This document shows, piece after piece, positions 14,465-22,332 of a stretch of DNA of 23,016 nt (position 1 is its first letter; the number at the start of each line of letters is the position of its first letter). A program made the position numbers and the translations under genes. The notes under the pieces are model-generated. The model saw nothing but the letters and a program-made list of their open reading frames with translations. It did no database searches and had not been told where the DNA came from. The stretch lies in IMG/VR virus record IMGVR_UViG_3300025098_000309, positions 1 to 23,016 of that record; one strand, given 5' to 3'. This DNA is from a virus.

Positions 14465-14927
14465 CGCTGTCTAACAGCGACTCCAAGAAGGCTTCGGCCT
14501 TACCGATTGTGACTTCGCTCTTAGCGGCAGGTTTTGTCTTAGTAAAATCCAAGACCATTCGAGCCGCTGTAAGGCGGTCTCTATTCTGTGCAGGTTCGCG
14601 CATTATCTCGACGGCTGTCTTCAATGCTTCGACTGCATACTCGTCGTCGATATCGTTTTCTTTAACCATTATCGCAACAATCCTTTCAGCATCTGCTTTT
14701 GCTTGTTTTCTGATCGGCTTGATCATTTCTGCAGTGTAGCCGTCGGGAGTTCCTCTTGGACGTCCTGCATTTTTCTTAGGCTTTGTTGACCATTGCTTTC
14801 TCAATGCTCGGCCTTCTGGTGTAGACATAAGTTTGGAGAAGTAGTTCTGACTTCCCTTCCGTGCCATGTTTGGGTTCTTTAGTTCCTTCTCGGGTGCTTT
14901 CTTCCGAGGGTTCTTTGGTGCGCCCAT
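14430..14927 (-). CDS. Putative terminase small subunit with AT-hook-like motif (165 aa)
   Basis: The small subunit would recognise packaging sites and load the large subunit. The sequence has a basic N-terminal arm (residues 1-55, with NPRKKAPEKELKNP), then GRPRG (55-59), an AT-hook core that inserts in the minor groove, then YTAEMIKPIRKQAKADAERI. A helical middle (about 90-130) includes EALKTAVEIMREPAQNRDRL and AARMVLDFTKTKP. The acidic tail DSDEEEEQDGQE could contact the large subunit. Identity rests on position before terL, size and this layout, and not on an unmistakable domain. It has an excellent SD, AAGGAG, six bases before ATG 14927. It follows a UUCG hairpin terminator. Confidence 0.75.
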   Translation of the reverse strand: MGAPKNPRKKAPEKELKNPNMARKGSQNYFSKLMSTPEGRALRKQWSTKPKKNAGRPRGTPDGYTAEMIKPIRKQAKADAERIVAIMVKENDIDDEYAVEALKTAVEIMREPAQNRDRLTAARMVLDFTKTKPAAKSEVTIGKAEAFLESLLDSDEEEEQDGQET

Positions 14928-14944
14928 ATAAGTCTCCTTATGTA

Positions 14945-14967
14945 GAAAAGGCCCCGAAGGGCCTCTC
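14945..14967 (-). terminator. UUCG-tetraloop terminator between ejection and terminase genes
   Basis: On the minus strand AGGCCC (64-59 of the 149xx block) pairs with GGGCCT (54-49) around TTCG, and TTTTC follows. The C-UUCG-G loop is a classic extra-stable form. The U tract is short, so partial read-through is expected, as the terminase genes need it: only 18 bases separate the hairpin from the small terminase ATG. It resembles the plus-strand hairpin at 17-38. Confidence 0.7.
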
Positions 14968-14981
14968 TTAAGCGGTTAGAA

Positions 14982-17372
14982 TCAGTTTTGTTTAGCCGTT
15001 CGTTTTGCTTTTGATGATTTAGCCTTACGAGCGGCTTGCTGTATCTCTACCCTATCTAAATATGGCTTGAGGTACTGATCTGAGAGTTGTTTGTCTTTAA
15101 GATTGCCTTTGGCCTTACTTATAATAGACTTTAATTTCTTCACAGAGTCTGATCCTAAGTTCAGACGCATATCACCTATCGCCTGTCTTAAAGTTGCTTT
15201 ATCGACAGTAGATGCCGAGGATTCATCGATTTGAGCGCCTAAATTGTCAAGAAAAGCGTTGTTTGAGTCTATTCCATCTTGTACTTGAGGTGATCTTGGA
15301 GAACTGCCTTTTGGAGGCTTCGGTGCTTTCATTCCTCTAACACCACCTTTGACTAAACCGATCACCGTAGTAAGAGGTCCTCCAGTCTTGCCCATGCTTC
15401 CAGTCGTAAGCATTTTCCTATAGTCGGCAATGGCTTTAAGCATTATGTCAGCATCTGCACCACCTAATTTTTGGAACCTAGCCTCTTGTTGATTTAAAAC
15501 ATCAAAAATCATTTGATCTATCTGAGAGGGTTCCATACCTTTCATAAGTTTTGGATTTACTTCGTTTATACCTGCGTAGACTTTGCCTCTTGGAGATTTA
15601 GGGTGTGGATCCAAACCTAGGTTATACTGAGCGACGTAACTCTCGTCTTTTTTCTTTTGTTCCGCTTCTTTTTCAGCGTCTGCCTGTTGCTTGGCGGCTG
15701 CCTTTTGATCAGCGGCCTCTTGTTTCCGAGCGGCAGCCGCTAGTTTTGCGGCCTCTTTTGCATCACGAGCCTTTTGCCTTTCAGCCTCTTTTGCATCACG
15801 AGCCTGTTGCTTTTCGGCTTCTGCTTGCTGTTTGGCGATTGCCCGAAGTTGTTCTGAACGACCTTCGACTTTGGGTCCTGTCGGATCGTCCAACCCTGCT
15901 TTATTTTGGTTCTTCTTAATGAAGGTGTTTACCTTACTTCTTCTGCCTGTCACGGCGTCGATTGCTCGACCACCTACAACGGCAGGTATCTGTATTGCTA
16001 GAGTTTGACCTCCAGTAGCGGCAGCCGCACCCATGTTGATGTTTCCTGTGAGCAACCCTGCAGGAGTGTAAGACCTACCAAGACGAGGGAGAGGATTAAA
16101 ATTATCTGTGAACTGTGAAACACCACCTTTAAGACCTGAACTATATACTTCGGTGATGACATTAGATTTACGAAGAGCATTTAGTAGTGATCGTCCTTCA
16201 TAAGTGTTTCCTACTTTCTGTTTAACAAACTCGAGATTTTCTTTCGTGACCGTACCAGAAATTTTATTGTTTGCTTGGCGTATGGTTTGTTTAAATTTGG
16301 CTTCTGTTTCTGCGTCTGCATTCTTTAATATCTCTCTCTTAAGAACCCTCATATTCTGATCAATGTCAGCCATTACTCGACTTCTTGAAGCCTCAAGAAT
16401 GGCGTTTGCGCCCTGTTGAGACGACGGATCTACATTACGACGGTTGAAGCCTTCACTAGTTGCAATCTCGTCCATCATCCTTGCGACATCACCTGCAGCC
16501 TGACCAGTCTCTGGGTCTAAGTCTGCTTTTGGTCGGAATACAGTTTCACCTGCTTTATTCACGGTGGAGATGGTGGTGTTGATACCTTTTGAAAGTGTGG
16601 CACCTACGATACCTGCTTCAGCTACTCGTGTGACAATCTCTTCTGGCACATACTCACCGCCTTGGACGGCTGTACCACCAATGACGAGACCTTCTTGTCC
16701 CATCTCTTGAGCGCCTTCTCGTAGAACTCTAAGCGTAGCACCGCCACCTTTTAGAGGCGTAAGTTCGATGATGCCACTAGCTATCGCTGTCGATAAGTCA
16801 GTAATAGTTGCTTTAGGGTCTATGCCCTTCTCTTCTTTTTCGGCTCTGTTGGCACCAAGTGCTTGGTTGACACCCAAGAGTGTACCACCTGCAGCTAGAG
16901 TACCACCAACGATTGGCGCACCTGCCATAGCTGCACCTGCAGCCAAAGATGTCCCTGCACCGACTGCGACCTGTGGAGCCGCTTCAGTTGCAGAATACAA
17001 CAAAGACTTACCTGCACCACCAATATCACCCTCTTTCAAGTTCTTGATGATACCGTCTGCATTTTCTGGTCTCTGATAGTTCAGGGCTTCGGCTTCGGCT
17101 TGGTTCTTTTCGGCTATGTCTCGACCAACATTCTGCAGTGTCTCACTGCCTGTTAGTTCACCTGCACTTTGGATACCTTTACCTGCTAAACTCTGGGCTT
17201 GGTTGAATCCGTACCTTGCTGCACCAGACAGACTTGTGTCAGGAGCCTCAGTTTGTGCCGCTTGTGTTTCTTGAGCAAGTTGGGCTTTCAAGGCTGCCAA
17301 CGCACCTTTTTTATTCGGGCCTGTGACTTTAAATGTACGTCCATCAGGAGCCGTAATTTTAAATGTTGGCAT
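14982..17372 (-). CDS. Large internal virion / DNA-ejection protein (796 aa)
   Basis: It probably sits inside the head or tail and is expelled into the cell with the DNA. The N terminus MPTFKITAPDGRTFKVTGPN is a short beta module I recall at the start of phage ejection or transglycosylase-like proteins. Residues about 130-170 are an Ala/Gly hydrophobic stretch (APQVAVGAGTSLAAGAAMAG, GGTLAAGGTLLGVNQALGAN), able to enter a membrane. About 495-570 is a Lys/Glu/Ala/Gln coiled coil with 11-residue repeats (KEAERQKARDA), and the C terminus is Lys-rich. I see no lysozyme catalytic motif. It is the last of three such genes next to the tail hub, as in podovirus ejection modules. The exact role is inferred. 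Confidence 0.7.
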   Translation of the reverse strand: MPTFKITAPDGRTFKVTGPNKKGALAALKAQLAQETQAAQTEAPDTSLSGAARYGFNQAQSLAGKGIQSAGELTGSETLQNVGRDIAEKNQAEAEALNYQRPENADGIIKNLKEGDIGGAGKSLLYSATEAAPQVAVGAGTSLAAGAAMAGAPIVGGTLAAGGTLLGVNQALGANRAEKEEKGIDPKATITDLSTAIASGIIELTPLKGGGATLRVLREGAQEMGQEGLVIGGTAVQGGEYVPEEIVTRVAEAGIVGATLSKGINTTISTVNKAGETVFRPKADLDPETGQAAGDVARMMDEIATSEGFNRRNVDPSSQQGANAILEASRSRVMADIDQNMRVLKREILKNADAETEAKFKQTIRQANNKISGTVTKENLEFVKQKVGNTYEGRSLLNALRKSNVITEVYSSGLKGGVSQFTDNFNPLPRLGRSYTPAGLLTGNINMGAAAATGGQTLAIQIPAVVGGRAIDAVTGRRSKVNTFIKKNQNKAGLDDPTGPKVEGRSEQLRAIAKQQAEAEKQQARDAKEAERQKARDAKEAAKLAAAARKQEAADQKAAAKQQADAEKEAEQKKKDESYVAQYNLGLDPHPKSPRGKVYAGINEVNPKLMKGMEPSQIDQMIFDVLNQQEARFQKLGGADADIMLKAIADYRKMLTTGSMGKTGGPLTTVIGLVKGGVRGMKAPKPPKGSSPRSPQVQDGIDSNNAFLDNLGAQIDESSASTVDKATLRQAIGDMRLNLGSDSVKKLKSIISKAKGNLKDKQLSDQYLKPYLDRVEIQQAARKAKSSKAKRTAKQN
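15751..15816 (-). repeat. Two tandem 33-bp repeats inside the ejection protein gene
   Basis: The 33-base unit starting GCCTCTTTTGCATCACGAGC (15751) is repeated at 15784, nearly identical. It encodes an 11-residue unit around KEAERQKARDA. An 11-residue (hendecad) period favours an extended helix, and neighbouring sequence carries more degenerate copies. Confidence 0.75.
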
Positions 17373-17384
17373 GTGTTAGCCTTT

Positions 17385-18794
17385 CTAATCTGCAGTTTGC
17401 TCGACTATGTATTGACCATCGTCTGATCCAGAAGCCTCATTAGCTATCGAACTTCTTGTTGCTTCGACAGAAGCGGAAGACATTTCCGGTGGAACTTCTT
17501 GTCCTGTTGCTAGTCTCATTTGAACTTTTGTAAGAGCATCAACTCTTTCATTAAGCCATGCCTCCCAAATTGCCTCGTCTTGGTAATTCTTAGGTGCAGG
17601 AGATAAGAAGAGTTTCATCTCAGCGTTAGAGATCGCACCTTTTGTATGTGCAACACGAAGTAAGGCATCATCGACTTTGACCTTAGATAGGATCAATCGA
17701 CGTGCGCCGTCTTCGTCACCTGTGAAGTTGTCGAGGAAAGATTTAAAGATACCACCGACGCCTGTCAGGTTGCCACCTGCCGCTCGGCTGTCTGCGATTG
17801 CTTGGAGAGCACGTTTATAGCTGTCCATCTGAGAGTTCATACCTTCAAATGTCTTAGCGTCTTTACCTTTACCTTTAGCGGCTGCTTTCGCGGCAGCAAG
17901 TTTCGTAGCCTGATCGGTCTTATACTTTTCCATGGCTGTCTTACGGTTTGCATCTTGGATCGCTCCGTACTCTCTAGTAGCGGCACCAATGCCGTCACCT
18001 TGTAGACCACCGCTGTACATTGCTCCACCGATACGGATGAGAGCCTCGTTTCTGTCAACGAGCATGGACGGAATGTTTGATTGACGTCTGTTGCTAGTCT
18101 TCGGACCCGAAGAACTCATGATCGAGCGAACACTTGGTCCTCCAGTTGTACCTAGTACACCTGCCGTCGTCTCATTGTTTGGCTTAGTTGTGTCTATGAG
18201 AACAGGGTTGTCGTAGATGTTACCTCGACCTGCCTCTTCATTCATTCCAAGCGCAGGAGGAGTAGTCACTACATTGTTAACTGTATTCTCTGCAGCCGCT
18301 AGACTTCCTTCACCTGCAGCCGGAGCATTCATGTTGTTGTTTAGCACTGGACCTTCAAATGGCTGTCTCACGTTTGCTCGAAGCATCGCTTGTGCGGTTG
18401 GATTACCTGCATCTGCAAGTTGCTGTAAGGCTGCCGGATCCATGTTTGCAAACTGTGCGTCGGATCTGGTGTTGAAATTCTTCGTTCCTAGGACCCCAGT
18501 ATCCATGTTCACATTGTAGTCTTCTTGAGAAACTCTGTTTGCAGCGTTCTCGCCTGTTGCTTCTGCCATGAAGTCGTTAGGGCCGTAGTCTTCGTAGCCT
18601 GTCAAAGCCGGACCAACTTCATTCTGCGTTTGTTGATTTAAAACAGGTGCAGATGTATCTCCATAAAGAGAAATAAAGCTGTCCTTCATATCTTGAGGAA
18701 GGTTCATCCACCACTCGTTTGGGTCTCCAGTAACTTGAGGGCCTATAGCGTACTGGAATTTTGGGTTATTCTTAATTATGTCCCACTGTTCCAT
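17385..18794 (-). CDS. Internal virion / structural protein, second ejection-module gene (469 aa)
   Basis: No domain is recognised with certainty. The N-terminal part (1-60) is Trp/Pro-containing (IKNNPKFQYAIGPQVTGDP, WWMNLPQDMKDSFISLYG). The region 60-250 is Asn/Gly/Ala-rich and likely disordered. A helical Lys/Ala block (about 280-320, MEKYKTDQATKLAAAKAAAK) and a folded C-terminal part (about 345-430, with ALLRVAHTKGAISNAEMKLF) follow. That last part resembles stretches I have seen in phage internal proteins. The position between two other large virion genes and the hub suggests an ejection protein. Its ATG (18792-18794) overlaps the previous stop as TGATG, so it is translationally coupled. 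Confidence 0.65.
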   Translation of the reverse strand: MEQWDIIKNNPKFQYAIGPQVTGDPNEWWMNLPQDMKDSFISLYGDTSAPVLNQQTQNEVGPALTGYEDYGPNDFMAEATGENAANRVSQEDYNVNMDTGVLGTKNFNTRSDAQFANMDPAALQQLADAGNPTAQAMLRANVRQPFEGPVLNNNMNAPAAGEGSLAAAENTVNNVVTTPPALGMNEEAGRGNIYDNPVLIDTTKPNNETTAGVLGTTGGPSVRSIMSSSGPKTSNRRQSNIPSMLVDRNEALIRIGGAMYSGGLQGDGIGAATREYGAIQDANRKTAMEKYKTDQATKLAAAKAAAKGKGKDAKTFEGMNSQMDSYKRALQAIADSRAAGGNLTGVGGIFKSFLDNFTGDEDGARRLILSKVKVDDALLRVAHTKGAISNAEMKLFLSPAPKNYQDEAIWEAWLNERVDALTKVQMRLATGQEVPPEMSSASVEATRSSIANEASGSDDGQYIVEQTAD

Positions 18795-19831
18795 CAGACA
18801 AAGCCTCCCAACCCTCTACCACCACCGAAGTAGCCGTCAAACATTCTGCTTTCGCCTAAACCGTCAGGGAAATACTTGTTCTGGAAGCCAAAGCCTGACA
18901 TTGCACCGCCCATAGCGCCCTGATAGGGGTCTACTTTGTTGACCTGTGCTCTATTAGAAGTCGTACCGCCTTGAGCAAGTATGCCTTGACCGTATCTTTC
19001 GCGCATATCGAACTCGAAGTCTCGATCACGCTCGAACCTGTTACGCATATCGTCTAAGCGGTTCTGTTCTTGCTGTTGTAGGAAGTTTCCGGCGTTCATT
19101 CCAAAGTTAGCACCCTCACCCATGGTATTCATGCCCATGCCGTATGCGTTCATGATGCCTTGGTTTGCTTGTCCGGCTGCATTTAGGGCATCTCCTCGAT
19201 CTGAGAACTGCCTTGCTTGCTGTTGAAGGGATCTATCGATCAGTTGGTTCTGTAGACCTGTTCGAACATCAGACGCACGATCATCGAAGTCGCGTCTAGC
19301 GATGGCATCAGCCACACCTGCACGACTTGAGTTCATGTTTCCGGTGCCAGAGGCCGAAATATTACCCTGTCGAAGGTTTTCATCTAAGTTTCTTCGGCTA
19401 TCACGAAGGGCTACGTCTGCTAATGCGTCTACATTGTTGTTGGCGTAGTCCATTGCAGTCGCCATGCGGTCTTGACCTGCACTATCAGCCATTCCCATGT
19501 ACTGGTCGTAGAGTGCATTGGCATTTCCACCGAAACCACCAGTCTGTGCCATGATATTGGCACCTTGGTTCTGCATATTGTTACCAAATTGGCCCATATT
19601 GTTGGCTGTACCAACGCTAAACTGGTTAGGGTCGGCTAAAGTTTGACCTTGGTAGTTGCCTGTCGATAGCACTCCCTGCAAAGCACTGTCTGCGCCTTGA
19701 AGGTTGCCCTCAACGTAGGGTTTATACATGTTGAAACTTGCCATATTAGCGGCGTTTGCTCTATCCATAGCTTTGGCTTGCTTATTGGCCCCCATAAGGC
19801 CCATAGCGCCGCCTATTATTGCGCCCCACAT
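18794..19831 (-). CDS. Internal virion protein with Gly-rich N-terminal helix, first ejection-module gene (345 aa)
   Basis: The chosen start is ATG 19831 (MWGAIIGGAMGLMGANKQAK), preceded by AAGGAA at eight bases. A longer frame back to 19924 would run into the upstream gene and has no comparable SD. The first 15 residues are a glycine-zipper-like hydrophobic helix that could insert into a membrane. The rest is Asn/Gln/Gly/Met-rich and mostly helical (DSRRNLDENLRQGNISASGT, RLDDMRNRFERDRDFEFDMR). The extreme C terminus is Gly/Phe-rich. Similar small Gly-start virion proteins occur in T7- and P22-like ejection sets; this is recall. The stop shares a base with the next start. Confidence 0.66.
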   Translation of the reverse strand: MWGAIIGGAMGLMGANKQAKAMDRANAANMASFNMYKPYVEGNLQGADSALQGVLSTGNYQGQTLADPNQFSVGTANNMGQFGNNMQNQGANIMAQTGGFGGNANALYDQYMGMADSAGQDRMATAMDYANNNVDALADVALRDSRRNLDENLRQGNISASGTGNMNSSRAGVADAIARRDFDDRASDVRTGLQNQLIDRSLQQQARQFSDRGDALNAAGQANQGIMNAYGMGMNTMGEGANFGMNAGNFLQQQEQNRLDDMRNRFERDRDFEFDMRERYGQGILAQGGTTSNRAQVNKVDPYQGAMGGAMSGFGFQNKYFPDGLGESRMFDGYFGGGRGLGGFV

Positions 19832-19845
19832 ATTCAAATTCCTTT

Positions 19846-20136
19846 CTATGTTATGTCGATGGATCGCCAATTGGCCCCATCGTAGACAACTAAACCGCTG
19901 TATCCTGTTCCGGTAGGGTCCCATGGCGATATTGCATATCGAACCATGCCCTTACGTTTACTTTCGGGTTCTTGGTCAGTCACACTTATTGCTGCGTCTG
20001 TTAAAGTCCTTATTGCCGTCTCTATTTCTCTAAGTTGGTCTTGGACGTAAGGACCTAGTTGTTCTGGGTTTATTGTTGGTGTTGGCCTTCGAACATAATT
20101 CTTAACCAAGACATTGAGTAAGTCAGAGATAGCCAT
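19846..20136 (-). CDS. Small virion-associated protein with fibre-like C-terminal tip (96 aa)
   Basis: The N-terminal half is helical (LNVLVKNYVRRPTPTINPEQ, QDQLREIETAIRTLTDAAIS). The C-terminal half carries KRKGMVRYAISPWDPTGTGY and GLVVYDGANWRSID. This resembles the short beta module at the end of phage fibres and tail tips that I recall as KG-hyd-RYA ... G-hyd-hyd-YDG-W. A tail tip, plug or fibre-adaptor role beside the hub is therefore plausible, but there is no direct evidence. The SD AGGAGG is formed by the hub gene's last two Arg codons, so the genes are coupled. Confidence 0.62.
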   Translation of the reverse strand: MAISDLLNVLVKNYVRRPTPTINPEQLGPYVQDQLREIETAIRTLTDAAISVTDQEPESKRKGMVRYAISPWDPTGTGYSGLVVYDGANWRSIDIT

Positions 20137-20140
20137 TTAA

Positions 20141-22111
20141 CTACCTCCTACCTGTTACAATCACATCCACATCCATACCAGAGAACGAAAAGTCCTTCAG
20201 TGTAGGCAACGCTAGTTTGTAACTGAGGTATCTACCGGAGATGCGAGTGTTTACTTTATACGCTACGTTGGAGTCGAAAGTTACCGTGACATCATATGTT
20301 GGTGTAGCCGTTGGGATGTCGGCAGCGCCAAAAGTAAACTCAAAGTTACCATCTGAATTAGGTGTGTTCATCTGTGGGTAGAACGTATTGATCACTTTGT
20401 AGCCTGATAGCGGAGTCCCTTGTTCGTCCAGATCTATGCCTGTTCTCTCTAGGAAAGCAGGTTTACTGACGTCTGTGTCAGTTCCTTGTGTCAAAGATCC
20501 TAAGTCCTGCAGGTCTAGGCCGTACAAAGTAGAGCGTAGAACACCGCTTAGAGTGTTTTGTACTGTTATACTGTTTCCCATTCCTAAATGGTTTAGACAG
20601 CCGTATGAGACAGGGCCAACATCGTTTTGACCCATCGTTAAAATTACAGCGCCACCTGCATTTCCATTAGATCCTTGGAAAGTTACACCCACAGTGTAAG
20701 GAGCGCTAAGATTATCGTTGCCATCAAATAGACGGAATGGGTGTCCCATCATACTCGAGTCGCTGACATCGAATATATAGGTTTGACCTTTTTGTAATGT
20801 GAGTGTGGGCTGCTCGACACCATCGATATAAAAAGCATTGCTGCTTCCTGCACTAGTGTTTCCGGCACTTTTAGCTGCACGAGTTACAACAAATGTTATA
20901 GCTGGAAATGTCTTCTTGGAAAACATTACGGCATGGCGTTTGAACTCTGACTCTTGGCTTAAGTATGTACCGCCTGAGTTTGCATAAGTTATACTCGGAT
21001 CTACTGACGCGTAGGAAGTAACTGATTGAATGTTGGCAATACCACCACCTACTACATTAGGTAAATCTTGGAACGTCCAAGTGTCCTCTTTGTAGTTGTA
21101 GACGGCTGCTCGATTACACTTGTCTCCGTCTTCGAAAACAGCAAGGTCGTCGCCTGAGTGATAACAGAAGTAAACTTCTTCTAGGGCTGCATTATGCAAC
21201 ACAAAACACTGGCCCTTCTTGCTGTAGTCAATACCGTTGAAAATGTAGTCTCGGACCCGACCATCGCAAATAGACTGCCTAGAGTTTCCATCCGTGACGT
21301 AGATGTCATCGAAGTCGAACACATAGTGCTTGCCTGTCACTTCAACAATGCAGTTCTGGCTCATGGCACCTGCGTCATCAAAAAGTTTACGAAAGTTGAA
21401 TATGAACGAACCGCCTACAAACTCCATCATCCACACTTGGTCGGACGAATAGATCAAGAAGTTGGACCCTAAAGTGGCTCCGTCAACTATAGGTGTCTTC
21501 ATCTGTACGAGGTCATTGAAACCTGCAGACTCTGTCGTGTCTGTTTCATCCCATGTACTTGGTACTTGGTTCGACAGAGTGGTGGTACTAAAGCGTACCC
21601 TGTTTCTGTGATCGACACCGCCTTCTGTGGTGTTCAATGCAATCAGGAAGTCACCAAAAGATCTGATGGCTTTTGTTCTTAGCGTCGAGGGCCAGTTTGG
21701 TAGATCAGTGAAGTTATTAGCACCGCTAGTTCTGTGGACAGGTATCTTGTCACTTCTGTTTACATAGACGACGTTTGCTAAGTTAGTTGCTGTCAGTTCA
21801 GTCAGGTTCGATTGGACAGTCCCAGTGTGTCTCTGTGTATAAGATCCATTGCTGTACTCTTGTATTGTGAACTGATCGTCAACTACGAGAACAGTATCGT
21901 AGCCTGTGGATGACTCAATGCCATACACAAACATAGGATTGTCTACTTGGCTGTTGGGACTGGCGTCTCTGAAGACTGGGCCTGCGCTCACTTTGCCTTC
22001 GTTAAATCTAATGTTCTTGCCTCGGGTGAAGCCGTTGATCGGTAGGTTGTAGGGGTCAACGTCAGTGACCACACCTACAGACCCAAGTCCTCGGATTGGT
22101 AAGTTAGGCAC
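20141..22111 (-). CDS. Tail hub / stabilisation protein, P22 gp10-like, with cupredoxin-like insert (656 aa)
   Basis: It should close the portal-adaptor channel and carry the fibres. The N terminus PNLPIRGLGSVGVVTDVDPY leads into VRF-type strands and repeated beta-propeller-like units (IYSSDQVWMMEF, YVFDFDDIYVTDGN, VYNYKEDTWTFQDLPNVVGG), the usual pattern of phage stabilisation proteins. The C-terminal GIDLDEQGTPLSGYKVINTF and YKVNTRISGRYLSYKL also fit. Between about residues 400 and 520 lies a separate beta domain with a putative type-1 copper site (His457, Cys505, His508, Met511). The start chosen is GTG 22111, five bases after GGAGGAGG. An in-frame ATG at 22126 overlaps that SD and has none of its own; choosing it adds five residues. 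The stop is followed by the next gene after four bases. Confidence 0.85.
   Translation of the reverse strand: MPNLPIRGLGSVGVVTDVDPYNLPINGFTRGKNIRFNEGKVSAGPVFRDASPNSQVDNPMFVYGIESSTGYDTVLVVDDQFTIQEYSNGSYTQRHTGTVQSNLTELTATNLANVVYVNRSDKIPVHRTSGANNFTDLPNWPSTLRTKAIRSFGDFLIALNTTEGGVDHRNRVRFSTTTLSNQVPSTWDETDTTESAGFNDLVQMKTPIVDGATLGSNFLIYSSDQVWMMEFVGGSFIFNFRKLFDDAGAMSQNCIVEVTGKHYVFDFDDIYVTDGNSRQSICDGRVRDYIFNGIDYSKKGQCFVLHNAALEEVYFCYHSGDDLAVFEDGDKCNRAAVYNYKEDTWTFQDLPNVVGGGIANIQSVTSYASVDPSITYANSGGTYLSQESEFKRHAVMFSKKTFPAITFVVTRAAKSAGNTSAGSSNAFYIDGVEQPTLTLQKGQTYIFDVSDSSMMGHPFRLFDGNDNLSAPYTVGVTFQGSNGNAGGAVILTMGQNDVGPVSYGCLNHLGMGNSITVQNTLSGVLRSTLYGLDLQDLGSLTQGTDTDVSKPAFLERTGIDLDEQGTPLSGYKVINTFYPQMNTPNSDGNFEFTFGAADIPTATPTYDVTVTFDSNVAYKVNTRISGRYLSYKLALPTLKDFSFSGMDVDVIVTGRR
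20552..20914 (-). other. Cupredoxin-like domain inserted in the tail hub
   Basis: In hub residues 400-520, LTLQKGQTYIFDVSDSSMMG resembles the strand-turn-strand of cupredoxins before the first copper His. His457 is in GHPFRLF. Cys505, His508 and Met511 lie in YGCLNHLGMGNS, a C-x2-H-x2-M loop with the same ligand spacing as amicyanin. I recall similar GHPF ... C-x2-H-x2-M segments in marine phage tail proteins, so the domain type may recur. Copper binding is inferred from ligands and order only. The insert separates two hub segments (FKRHAVMFSK and GVLRSTLYGLDLQDLGSL) that are normally close. Confidence 0.6.
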
Positions 22112-22145
22112 TACACCCTCCTCCATCTATTGTTGATTGTTGGAC

Positions 22146-22331
22146 CTAGACGTCCTCGGCCCACTTGTAACAGGTGTACTGTCTGATGACCCAACCTTGC
22201 TGTTCGATCTGTACAAGCCCACCAAATAGACTAGTGATACACGCCTGTTCGTCTGTGAAGATCTTGTGGTTGCCGAAGGTCTTGCACTCGCTTGCTGAAA
22301 GCGAACATGCGAATATTATGGCACTAAACAT
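22146..22331 (-). CDS. Small secreted or membrane-associated protein with Cys residues (61 aa)
   Basis: The first 14 residues are hydrophobic (MFSAIIFACSLSAS), a short signal or anchor. The rest is soluble (KIFTDEQACITSLFGGLVQI, GWVIRQYTCYKW) with Cys at 9, 16, 31 and 54; two or three could form disulphides in the periplasm. I recall similar short Cys-containing proteins next to holin-like genes in marine phages, with unknown function. It has an ideal SD, AAGGAGG, placed inside the last codons of the preceding gene, and is separated from it by one base. It could be a lysis accessory or outer-spanin-like protein; no lipobox is clear. Confidence 0.6.
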   Translation of the reverse strand: MFSAIIFACSLSASECKTFGNHKIFTDEQACITSLFGGLVQIEQQGWVIRQYTCYKWAEDV

Positions 22332-22332
22332 C

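Noticed and set aside
15640-15840. CRISPR-like direct repeats
   Set aside because: The repeats are tandem 33-bp units in frame with a coding coiled coil, without spacers.
19832-19924. N-terminal extension of the first ejection protein
   Set aside because: It lies inside the preceding gene, and ATG 19831 has a good SD and starts a typical Gly-rich helix.
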